A stretch of DNA of 55,698 nt from a bacterium (GTDB taxonomy: Bacteria; Chloroflexota; Anaerolineae; Caldilineales; Caldilineaceae), in the NCBI GenBank assembly GCA_016124945.1, contig WGMT01000017.1, positions 1 through 55,698 on the forward strand. The letters run 5' to 3'. The notes under the pieces are model-generated. The model ran no database searches and had not been told where the DNA came from. It saw only the letters and a program-made list of their open reading frames with translations. Positions 8,447 through 15,205 of this stretch are shown piece after piece (position 1 is the first letter of the stretch; each line of letters begins with the position of its first letter). The position numbers were made by a program, and so were the translations under genes.

Positions 8447-9457
8447 ATGAAGATCGATGCGGCGCTCTGGGTAAACGATCTATCGAAGGCGGCGTCAACG
8501 GCGCAAGCGGCGGAGGAGGTGGGCTTTGATGCTTTGTGGACGAGCGACATTGCCCACAATCCGCTCTTCCCGCTGCTGCTGGCCGCGCCGCAGACCGGGC
8601 GCATCAAATTGGGGACGGCGATCCTGGTGGCGTTTGCGCGTAGCCCTATGGACGTGGCCTATCAGGCGTGGGATCTGGCACAGTTGAGCCAGGGGCGCTT
8701 TCTGTTGGGGCTGGGGACTCAGGTACGGGCGCACATTGAACGCCGCTTCGGCATGACGTGGGAACAGCCCGCTGCCGAGCGCCTGCGCGACTACGTCCTG
8801 GCGCTGCGGGCAGTCTGGCACAGTTGGCAAAACGGCGAACGGCTGAACTACCGCGGCGATTTCTACAAACTGACCTTGATGACTCCCTTCTTCGATCCAG
8901 GCCCCATCGATCATCCGCACATTCCGATCTTCACGGCAGGCGTCAACGAGCGTATGTGTCGACTGGCGGGTGAAGTAAGTGACGGTTTCCATGCCCATCC
9001 CTTTCACACCCGTCGCTATCTCGAAGAAGTGGTGATCCCCGCCATCGAGAAAGGCCTTGCCGCCGCTGGGCGTTCGCGTCGTGACATCGCATTGAGCAGC
9101 GCCGTTTTCGTGGCCACAGGCCGCAACCAAGACGAAATGGACGCAGCCGTGGCTGCGGTGCGTCAACAGGTCTCTTTTTACGCCAGCACACCGGACTACG
9201 CCGCTGTCATGGATCTACACGGCTGGAGTGCCGCCCGCGAGGAACTAAGCCACCTCGCCTCGCGCAAGCAGTGGGCCGACATGCCCGCCCTTGTCACCGA
9301 TGAGATGGTCGACGCCTTCGCCGTCGTCTGCCCACCGCAGGAACTGTCGGCGCGACTACGCGCCAAATACGAGGGCGTCCTCGATCGGATTACCCTCTAC
9401 ATGCCTTTCGATCCAAAACAGCGGGAAGTGTGGAAGCTGTTGCTAGATCAGCAATAG
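8447..9457 (+). CDS. LLM-class (luciferase-like) oxidoreductase, probably F420-dependent
   Basis: 336 residues from ATG 8447, placed by AAAGGAG seven bases upstream; an upstream in-frame start at 8354 would lie in the palindrome. The TIM-barrel signature is present: FDALWTSD, LGTAILVAFARSPMDVAYQAWDLAQLSQGRFLLGLGTQ and IPIFTAGVNERM. It resembles TIGR03617-type F420-dependent enzymes. Such proteins transfer hydride between F420H2 (or FMN) and small organics; the substrate is unknown. The stop codon lies inside the palindrome at 9446-9653. Confidence 0.83.
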   Translation: MKIDAALWVNDLSKAASTAQAAEEVGFDALWTSDIAHNPLFPLLLAAPQTGRIKLGTAILVAFARSPMDVAYQAWDLAQLSQGRFLLGLGTQVRAHIERRFGMTWEQPAAERLRDYVLALRAVWHSWQNGERLNYRGDFYKLTLMTPFFDPGPIDHPHIPIFTAGVNERMCRLAGEVSDGFHAHPFHTRRYLEEVVIPAIEKGLAAAGRSRRDIALSSAVFVATGRNQDEMDAAVAAVRQQVSFYASTPDYAAVMDLHGWSAAREELSHLASRKQWADMPALVTDEMVDAFAVVCPPQELSARLRAKYEGVLDRITLYMPFDPKQREVWKLLLDQQ

Positions 9458-9653
9458 AATGCGGATTGAGCGGATCGGGCGGATCAAGGCGGATATATAA
9501 AGGCACGGGTAGGGCAGAAGCATATATCGCCAATAAAGCGACATTTGCTTCCGCCCTACCCGTGCCCTTATGCAACCCATATCATCATGGTATTTCTGGA
9601 AATCTGCTTAAATCCGCCCGATCCGCCCAATCCGCGTTCTATCTCTGCTGATC
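9446..9653. repeat. nested palindrome between convergent genes
   Basis: Outer arms start GATCAGCAATAGAA at 9446 and end with the matching complement at 9653. The CGGATCGGGCGGAT words are mirrored, and an inner hairpin pairs GGCACGGGTAGGGC with GCCCTACCCGTGCC. The left arm contains the last codons and stop of the LLM gene, and the right arm stops four bases before the helicase stop codon. Probable role: bidirectional transcript end, or a mobile palindrome. Confidence 0.75.
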
Positions 9654-9657
9654 GGCG

Positions 9658-11097
9658 TTATCGTCGTCGCCTGCGTCTGTTTTGCGAAGAAGATCCCTGC
9701 GGATCGCTGGTTTTTTTGGGCTGTTCCGGCGGGGCAACCGGCGCGTGGAGTAGCTTCTGGTAATAGTCGTCCAGCAGCATGGCAATGATGCCCGATTCGT
9801 CTTCACTTTCGGCGAGTTCGTGGGCCAGGGCGGCAAAGCGGCGGCTGCGTTCGGCTTGAAGTTTGTCGCGGTCGCGTAATCGTGCTTCGAGTAGGGCAGT
9901 CAACCGTTCGCCTACCACGGCAGCGACCTGTTCATCTGTCGGTATCGGCAACTCTTCGATTTCAATCTCAAAGCGACGGGCGATCTGGCGCAGGTTGTAC
10001 TTTTCCATGCCGTTGACCAGCGTGATGGCCACGCCGCTGGCGCCGGCCCGTCCTGTACGCCCGGCGCGATGGATGTACGCTTCGGCGTCTTCAGGTGGCT
10101 CATACTGGAAGACATGGGACAATTCGGGAATGTCGAGCCCACGTGCAGCGATGTCGGTCGCCACGAGGAAGCGCAACTTTCCCTCCCGCACCCGCTCAAG
10201 GACATTATCACGCTCGCCCTGTGATAGGTCTGCACTCAACTCGTCGGCATCGTAGCCAAAACGCTGCAGCACCACGGTGACAAAGTGTACGTTGACTTTG
10301 GTGTTACAGAATATGATGGCTGAAGAGGGGTTTTCCATCTCGATCAACTTCACAAGGACCCGATCTTTGCCTACGCCGGGTACGTCGTAAACGATGTGCT
10401 GCACTTCGGCAACGTGTACTTGATCCTTGCTCAGCGAGAGGAACTCAGGCGATTCCATGAATTGGTGCGCAGTGCGCAAAATGTATTCAGGGAAGGTGGC
10501 CGAGAACATGCAGGTGTTGATCCGCCGTTTGGGCAGATAACGTTTCACCTGCATCATGTCGGGGTAAAAACCCATCGACAACATGCGATCCGCCTCGTCA
10601 AAGATCAGCGCCCGCAGATGATCAAGCGTCAGCGTCCGCCGCAGCAGGTGATCAAGTACACGTCCTGGTGTACCGATGACAACATGCGCGCCACGCTTGA
10701 GTTCGTCGATTTGTGTCTTGTAACCGGTGCCGCCGTAGACGGCAAGGGCGCGTAATCCGACGGCTGACAAAAGCGTTTCCGCCTCGTGCCATACCTGGCG
10801 CGCCAATTCCCGTGTCGGCACCAGGATCAGCGCCTGACATTCATCGCGCGCCGGATCGAGCAACGAGAGCAGCGGCAATAGGAATGCGCCGGTCTTGCCG
10901 CTACCTGTGCGCGCCTGCACCATGACATCTCGCCCGTCTAGTAGATAGGGGATGGCAATACGCTGTACTGGCGTCAGCGTCGCCCATCCGGCGCGAGATG
11001 CCGCATTTTGGTGAGATTGGGGTAGATCTGCCAGTGTAACTGCGGACAATGCCGCATCGTTCCGGCCTTCATTAGGGGATGAGGATGTGGTCGTCAA
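9658..11097 (-). CDS. DEAD-box ATP-dependent RNA helicase
   Basis: 479 residues. The start appears to be TTG 11097, with AGAGG a few bases upstream and an in-frame stop 24 bases before it; no in-frame ATG occurs before the Q-motif region. Ordered motifs: LTPVQ (Q-motif), ARTGSGKT (I), PTRELA (Ia), TPGR (Ib), DEAD (II), SAT (III), IIFCNT (IV), ARGLD (V) and HRAGRTGR (VI). The C-terminal ~110 residues are charged and end in an Arg-rich QNRRRRRR tail suited to RNA binding. Likely roles are mRNA turnover, ribosome assembly or cold adaptation. Confidence 0.95.
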   Translation of the reverse strand: MTTTSSSPNEGRNDAALSAVTLADLPQSHQNAASRAGWATLTPVQRIAIPYLLDGRDVMVQARTGSGKTGAFLLPLLSLLDPARDECQALILVPTRELARQVWHEAETLLSAVGLRALAVYGGTGYKTQIDELKRGAHVVIGTPGRVLDHLLRRTLTLDHLRALIFDEADRMLSMGFYPDMMQVKRYLPKRRINTCMFSATFPEYILRTAHQFMESPEFLSLSKDQVHVAEVQHIVYDVPGVGKDRVLVKLIEMENPSSAIIFCNTKVNVHFVTVVLQRFGYDADELSADLSQGERDNVLERVREGKLRFLVATDIAARGLDIPELSHVFQYEPPEDAEAYIHRAGRTGRAGASGVAITLVNGMEKYNLRQIARRFEIEIEELPIPTDEQVAAVVGERLTALLEARLRDRDKLQAERSRRFAALAHELAESEDESGIIAMLLDDYYQKLLHAPVAPPEQPKKTSDPQGSSSQNRRRRRR

Positions 11098-11138
11098 AAA
11101 GCCTCTGCTATCGATGTTTTAAAAGAAGTTATGCGTCA

Positions 11139-11167
11139 ATTAGTGAAGATACCATACCAGGGATCAA
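11139..11167 (-). promoter_or_regulatory. candidate promoter for the DEAD-box helicase
   Basis: Read on the minus strand: TTGATC (11167-11162), a 17-bp spacer, then ACTAAT (11144-11139), about 42 bases before the TTG start. The match is moderate (4-5 of 6 in each box), so this is only a candidate. Confidence 0.35.
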
Positions 11168-11217
11168 GCGTTTCGCCAAACGCGAGGACAGCACAGGAGA
11201 AATTCAACTTGGGGAAG

Positions 11218-11250
11218 TGTGGATAATGGGCGAAAAGCCCATTATCCACA
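11218..11250. terminator. 14-bp perfect hairpin; arms contain DnaA-box sequences
   Basis: TGTGGATAATGGGC (11218-11231), loop GAAAA, complement 11237-11250. It sits 12 bases past the stop of the small riboswitch-linked gene and would end its transcript, but no U-tract follows on either strand. The arms include TTATCCACA and its complement, identical to the E. coli DnaA-box consensus, in inverted orientation. Confidence 0.6.
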
Positions 11251-11262
11251 GGTATAACTACT

Positions 11263-11463
11263 TTAGCCATGCCATGTTGCCATGCCGGCCAATAATTCAT
11301 TCAAAATAGCGGATGTTTGTGTAACGTCCGCACCACCGTTGGCGTGGACTGGCACTGCAACAGTAAGGAAGCAAAGCCAAAATACCACAGCGGCGATAAC
11401 AAAAACGATCCGCTTCTGTGTAACCGATACACTACTTGCACTGGGTAGCGATGATGCATGCAT
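11263..11463 (-). CDS. 66-residue secreted peptide under riboswitch leader
   Basis: Start ATG 11463 is fixed by AGGAG eight bases upstream (11476-11472). A longer open frame to 11628 would run through the riboswitch and is rejected. Residues 1-16 are polar and Ser-rich with one lysine-arginine pair (QKR), followed by a ~20-residue hydrophobic core (IVFVIAAVVFWLCFLTVAV). VHA then gives an AxA-like signal-peptidase site, leaving a mature peptide of about 25 residues (NGGADVTQ...). No family was recognised. It could be a secreted peptide, a membrane-anchored microprotein or the remnant of a larger exported protein. Its coupling to a c-di-GMP aptamer suggests a role in surface lifestyle. Confidence 0.6.
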   Translation of the reverse strand: MHASSLPSASSVSVTQKRIVFVIAAVVFWLCFLTVAVPVHANGGADVTQTSAILNELLAGMATWHG

Positions 11464-11468
11464 ACGAA

Positions 11469-11510
11469 GGTCTCCTACGTGTGATTGTCTGCACTTGGTT
11501 CCAGGAGACC
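11469..11510 (-). promoter_or_regulatory. Shine-Dalgarno-sequestering stem (riboswitch expression platform)
   Basis: GGTCTCCT (11510-11503) is perfectly complementary to AGGAGACC (11476-11469), which contains the AGGAG ribosome binding site of the small gene. A competing 7-bp hairpin, CCCATGT (11533-11527) with ACATGGG (11515-11509), overlaps both the aptamer closing stem and the anti-SD arm. This links ligand binding to translation. The direction (ON or OFF) cannot be decided by eye. Confidence 0.65.
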
Positions 11511-11529
11511 CATGTCGAGTATTCGTACA

Positions 11530-11622
11530 TGGGCAGTCAGGCGACCATGGTATCGTCCCAATCGATGGGGGATACGGTAGGCCCTTTACTTTGCGCCTCC
11601 GCCTTTCGACGGATTTGCCATT
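11530..11622 (-). ncRNA. cyclic-di-GMP-I (GEMM) riboswitch aptamer
   Basis: On the minus strand the conserved GEMM-I elements occur in order. First GGCAAA (11619-11614), then a 6-bp stem TCCGTC/GGCGGA capped by a GAAA tetraloop. Next come the linker GCGCAAAG and GGGCCTA, and a second stem (GTATC/GATAC plus CCCA/TGGG) whose base CCTA...CATGG resembles the GAAA tetraloop receptor. Last come GGTCGCC and TGCC, which re-pairs with the initial GGCA. GEMM-I RNAs sense the second messenger c-di-GMP. The downstream gene is the 66-residue secreted peptide at 11463-11263. No promoter could be assigned with confidence upstream. Confidence 0.85.
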
Positions 11623-11639
11623 TTCCACGGTGATTGCAT

Positions 11640-11887
11640 TTAGGACTTATGTACGGCGTCCTTACTCCTTTCTTCGGTACGTTCGTCTTATGTGTACAGG
11701 GGGCGGCGGTTGAACATCAGCAATTTATCTCAGTCAGTACAGATGCCCCAAAACATTATCATCCAAATTCATTACAATGGTGCTTACAGAACGCTGATAA
11801 TATTAGAAATCTAATAGAATTTGGGGAAACGAATCTGTGCTTTGATCCCGCTACACTGGGGAGACAACGTCTACTAACATTGGATTT
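11640..11887. other. AT-rich gap without a supported gene
   Basis: The region between the riboswitch and the GNAT gene is clearly richer in A+T than its neighbours (for example around 11735-11830). It contains a weak AT hairpin TATTAG/CTAATA near 11803-11818 on the GNAT side. A plus-strand open frame (11634-11909) lacks a ribosome binding site and overlaps the GNAT gene. The region probably holds the riboswitch promoter and the GNAT transcript end. Confidence 0.4.
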
Positions 11888-12343
11888 CTATATGATTTTT
11901 TCAAAATAGAGGCTCAAAGGATCATCGGTGTAAGGACCAAAAGGGCCAATTTGTTGAAACCCCCATCGTTCGTAGAGACTAATGGCCTCGGTTTGGTGAA
12001 TGCCGGTTTCTAGCCGTAAGCACATGACGCCGTTTGCACGGGCATGTTCGGCCAGATGGTTGATCAAAGCCTTGGCCAGCCCCAAACCGCGATAACGAGG
12101 ACGGACATACATACGCTTGAGTTCTCCGTATTCTTGGGCCACGAGCAGAACGCCGCCGCAACCGGCTGCTTCGCCGTTGTAGCGCACCACGAAGAAGGCC
12201 ACGCCCTGATCAATCAACTTCTGCACGTTGTAACCATGACGGCTCTCTTGCGGATAGAATGGCGACAGGACGTCCTCTAACTCGTCGATAAGTGCCACTG
12301 CGTCAGCGCTGTCCGGTCTTTCGGCCACAATTGTGATTGTCAT
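11888..12343 (-). CDS. GNAT family N-acetyltransferase
   Basis: 151 residues from ATG 12343, with GGGAGA about eight bases upstream; an upstream in-frame extension to 12484 overlaps the exonuclease gene. Motif A is RPRYRGLGLAKALI (acetyl-CoA pyrophosphate loop), followed by RLETG and the C-terminal ISLYERWGFQQIGPFGPY motif B. It resembles small-molecule or amino-acid acetyltransferases; the acceptor is unknown. It lies 28 bp downstream of the exonuclease gene on the same strand and is probably co-transcribed with it. Confidence 0.85.
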   Translation of the reverse strand: MTITIVAERPDSADAVALIDELEDVLSPFYPQESRHGYNVQKLIDQGVAFFVVRYNGEAAGCGGVLLVAQEYGELKRMYVRPRYRGLGLAKALINHLAEHARANGVMCLRLETGIHQTEAISLYERWGFQQIGPFGPYTDDPLSLYFEKII

Positions 12344-12371
12344 CTGATCGTCTCCCTTTCCGTTTTGCTCG

Positions 12372-13385
12372 TTACGCATCTTCATCGTCGCCTGTGTCGA
12401 CTTCGCCTGCAAAGTGGGTAGCCAGCGCGTAGGCGTCGATCCCCTGTTCGCGCAGATAACGCACCACCACGGGGACATACCCATGTGTCACCAATACCCG
12501 TTCAGCGCCTGTTGTCTGGATCGTTTGGATCAGGGCCGGCCAGTCCACATGATCCGAGAGGACAAAGCCGCGATCCAGCGAGCGACGGCGGCGCTGTCCA
12601 CGCACCTGCATCCATCCAGAGGCAAAGGCGGTGGAAAGATCACCGAAGCGGCGTAGCCAGGGCGTACCGTCGGCAGATGGGGGCGCCACCACCAACGCCT
12701 GTGGCCAGGTGGTGCCCGTCGGCGCGTCCAGTGCATTGACGGTTTCGGGCAGATCAATGCCGGCGGCGCGGTAATCGGCGTTGAGCCTTTCCACTGCGCC
12801 GTGGGTGAAGATGGGGCCGATGGTGCGGTCCACACCGGCCAACAGCCGCTGTGCCTTTCCCAGCGCATAGCCGTAGAGGACGGAGCAGATCCCTGCGGCC
12901 TGGTTGGCGCGCCACCACTCGTTGATCTGCGCAAAAACGTCTTCGCGGCGGGGCCAACGGTAGATGGGCAGACCGAATGTGGCCTCGGTGATGAAGGTGT
13001 GGCAGGTCACCAGTTCGAATGGGGTACAGGTCGGGTCCGGCTCGGTTTTGTAATCACCGCTGACCACCCACACCTCGCCGTTGTGTTCCACGCGCACCTG
13101 TGCCGAACCCAGAATGTGCCCTGCCGGGTGAAACGAGACCTGCACCCCGTTGATCGTCAGCGCCTCGCCGAAGGGCAAGGTACGGATTTGCGCGCCTGCG
13201 CCCAGACGTGTCCGCAGTACACCTTCGCCTTCCACTGCGGCCAGGTAGCGCCCACAATCTCGGCGCGCGTGATCGCTGTGGGCGTGGGTCACCACGGCAC
13301 GATCCACCGGCTTCCACGGATCCACGAAAAAGTCGCCCACCGCGCAGTATAGGCCCGCATCTGTCATCTCCAACAGTGCCGCCAT
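12372..13385 (-). CDS. ligase-associated DNA damage response exonuclease (MBL-fold, SNM1/Ysh1-like)
   Basis: 337 residues with an AGGTGAAGG-type site before the ATG. The metallo-beta-lactamase motif THAHSDH has H34, H36, D38 and H39. Further signatures are HPAGHILGSAQV, GDYKTEPDPTC, ITEATFGLPIY, YALGKAQR and a C-terminal LSDHVDW motif of the beta-CASP-like nuclease group. The family is named from its genomic association with ATP-dependent ligase, Lhr helicase and a phosphoesterase in a DNA repair set. Here the ligase is on the same strand at 3205-4800 but separated by unrelated genes. Confidence 0.9.
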   Translation of the reverse strand: MAALLEMTDAGLYCAVGDFFVDPWKPVDRAVVTHAHSDHARRDCGRYLAAVEGEGVLRTRLGAGAQIRTLPFGEALTINGVQVSFHPAGHILGSAQVRVEHNGEVWVVSGDYKTEPDPTCTPFELVTCHTFITEATFGLPIYRWPRREDVFAQINEWWRANQAAGICSVLYGYALGKAQRLLAGVDRTIGPIFTHGAVERLNADYRAAGIDLPETVNALDAPTGTTWPQALVVAPPSADGTPWLRRFGDLSTAFASGWMQVRGQRRRRSLDRGFVLSDHVDWPALIQTIQTTGAERVLVTHGYVPVVVRYLREQGIDAYALATHFAGEVDTGDDEDA

Positions 13386-13429
13386 CCTTCACCTCGCTCC
13401 AATACTAGTCTCGCTTTACTCAATGCCAT

Positions 13430-13560
13430 TACGTTATGGCTGGACGACAGACGACGGACGACAGCAGAAGTGACTTCGTATGTCACCTGCCACCTGCCAC
13501 CTGCAACAGTTGACCACACTGCCTAACTTAATGACATTGTCTCTTCACAGTTGGACACTT
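13430..13560. repeat. short-repeat gap (GGACGAC, CACCTGC, solo inverted-repeat end)
   Basis: Contains GACGACAGACGACGGACGAC-type words (13443-13465), the triplet CACCTGC (about 13482-13504), and CTAACTTAATGACATTG (13523-13539), which matches the terminal repeat of the 46.8 and 53.1 kb palindromic element as a solo end. Confidence 0.5.
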
Positions 13561-13564
13561 TGCT

Positions 13565-14374
13565 CTAATCCCCAGTCCCCAACCTCATCCGTACCACCAT
13601 CACCGGTGGGATCTCGCTGTAGTTGCCGTTCCAGCCCAGTTGCTTTCCTTGCTTGGGCACATCGGTGACGGGGAAGGCGCGCTCTTCCAGGGCGTCGATG
13701 ACAAAGCCTGTGGCGAAGCCACTGACGAAGAGCATCTGGAGCGGACGGTGGAAGTAGACCTGTGGTTTTGGCTGCTTGCTCAGCGCCAGGCCAAGGCGGT
13801 TGGCCGATGTCATGTATCCCCAGACTCTCACGCTGTAGGTGGTGACAAGTTCGCCTTCTCTGTCTTCCTGTTCAGCCATGTGGGCAGAAAATGGGTTGTT
13901 GAAGCAGGGGTGCATCAGTGTGTAAACAAAGGTGCCTCCTGGCCGAAGCAGTCGACTGAGCGCCCGAAACAGGGGATCGATATCCGAAATGTCGAAGAGG
14001 GCCATGTTGCACAGTGCGGCATCAAACGATCCGGCTTCCCCCAGTTTCATAAGGACTTCTTCGTCGGTGACGTCGGCCACCGCATAGGTGACGCTGCCGT
14101 CTTCTGCGGTGGTGCGGCGGCGGGCGGTCTCGATCATTTGCGGCGCGAAGTCGATGGCGGTCACCTGTGCGCCAAGACGGCCCAAGCGCCGCGCCATCAG
14201 GCCGTTGCCTGTGGCAATGTCGAGTATACGCATGCCGGGCTGCACTGGCAGCATCCGTTCAATTGCCGGCCATTGTAACACAGTGACGAAAGCGTTGCCT
14301 TCGCCCATGTATTCGTCCCAGTAGGCGGCGTTGCTGTCCCAGGCGTCAAGGGTGACGGCGTGTGGATCGGTCAT
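13565..14374 (-). CDS. class I SAM-dependent methyltransferase
   Basis: 269 residues from an ATG with GGAG six bases upstream. Motif I ILDIATGNG (about 49-57) binds S-adenosylmethionine. An acidic strand end VTAIDFAP and the later FDAALCNMALFDI and LLRPGGTFVYTLMHP segments follow the Rossmann methyltransferase order. The overall pattern is like ubiquinone/menaquinone-type or small-molecule methyltransferases, but nothing nearby names the substrate. Confidence 0.85.
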   Translation of the reverse strand: MTDPHAVTLDAWDSNAAYWDEYMGEGNAFVTVLQWPAIERMLPVQPGMRILDIATGNGLMARRLGRLGAQVTAIDFAPQMIETARRRTTAEDGSVTYAVADVTDEEVLMKLGEAGSFDAALCNMALFDISDIDPLFRALSRLLRPGGTFVYTLMHPCFNNPFSAHMAEQEDREGELVTTYSVRVWGYMTSANRLGLALSKQPKPQVYFHRPLQMLFVSGFATGFVIDALEERAFPVTDVPKQGKQLGWNGNYSEIPPVMVVRMRLGTGD

Positions 14375-14388
14375 TGGAATCTCCTTAT

Positions 14389-14506
14389 TGGTGATTGGGG
14401 GATAGTGACTGGTGATTGGTGATTGGAGATCGCGTCAACGATCAGATGCCCACTCGGTGTCTCCATTGGTACACGCACTACGCACTACGCACTACGCCAT
14501 TACCCC
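14389..14506. repeat. GGTGATTGG and CACTACG short-repeat gap
   Basis: Tandem GGTGATTGG words (14389-14428) match those at 4.8 and 51.8 kb. They are followed by the heptamer CACTACG repeated (about 14470-14492), which recurs at 28.03 and 49.8-49.97 kb. Confidence 0.6.
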
Positions 14507-15053
14507 ACAATTCCTCAAACTCCTCCTTCGTCTGCCCAAAGATGAGGAGATCGTGGTGTGCGCCGCCACTAAATAGGACACGCCGTAGCCTGCCTTCTTC
14601 GGCGAAGCGAAGCCGTTGGTGCAGGGCGATGGACGCCGGGTTAAAACTGTAGACGTCGACGGTCACCTTTTGATAGCGCAACTCCCAGAAAAAGTAGGCT
14701 TGCAGGCGACGGATGGCCTCAAGCGCGTAGCCACGTTGTCGATGTTCACTGCGGATGGCGATTCCATACGAAAAGATGCCTATGCGCCGATTACAGTGAT
14801 GTGTGTTGATGGTACCCACCAGATCGCCCGCCTGGTTTTCAACAACAAAAAAGAACTCGTCTTTGTCGCTTTTGCGCTGTGTTTCCGCCTCGGCCCAGTT
14901 CTTTTGCGACGCCAGTGAAGTGGGTGGCCAGACCCAATCCAGGTTGCGGGAAATCTCTTGATCTTGGTTCCACTCGTGGAAGATCGGCGCGTCCTCGGGC
15001 TCGATGGCGCGCAACCGGATCCGTTCTCCCTGCCAATAATTGATTCTGTGCAT
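14478..15053 (-). CDS. RimJ/RimL-type GNAT acetyltransferase
   Basis: 191 residues. The order ERIRLRAIEPEDAPIFHEW at the N-terminus, then GTINTHHCNRRIGIFSYGIAI, HRQRGYALEAIRRL (acetyl-CoA loop) and FNPASIALHQRLRFAEEGRLR, is typical of the Acetyltransf_3 group. These acetylate ribosomal protein N-termini or small molecules. The C-terminal residues (GNGVVRSA) are encoded by the CACTACG heptamer repeat, showing the repeat has run into the coding end. Confidence 0.86.
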   Translation of the reverse strand: MHRINYWQGERIRLRAIEPEDAPIFHEWNQDQEISRNLDWVWPPTSLASQKNWAEAETQRKSDKDEFFFVVENQAGDLVGTINTHHCNRRIGIFSYGIAIRSEHRQRGYALEAIRRLQAYFFWELRYQKVTVDVYSFNPASIALHQRLRFAEEGRLRRVLFSGGAHHDLLIFGQTKEEFEELWGNGVVRSA

Positions 15054-15205
15054 CGTATGTATCCTTCGCTGATGACAATTTTCTTACGGTTGCCTTACTT
15101 TTTTCCTAATGTAAGTGTCAATTTTTGACTATACGCTGGTGACGTGTTGCGTTTCCTTCGAGTCTACCCCAGGGTGGATGTCACTAGCTGAGGTTCAATC
15201 ATATC

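Noticed and set aside
11218..11250. chromosomal replication origin
   Set aside because: Only two DnaA-box 9-mers, both within one hairpin; no dnaA, dnaN or AT-rich unwinding element with box cluster.
11282..11713. 143-codon plus-strand open frame across the riboswitch
   Set aside because: It is antisense to both the GEMM aptamer and the small gene; the RNA structure and SD on the other strand are better supported.
11634..11909. 91-codon plus-strand open frame in the AT-rich gap
   Set aside because: No ribosome binding site or domain, and its end overlaps the GNAT coding region antisense.
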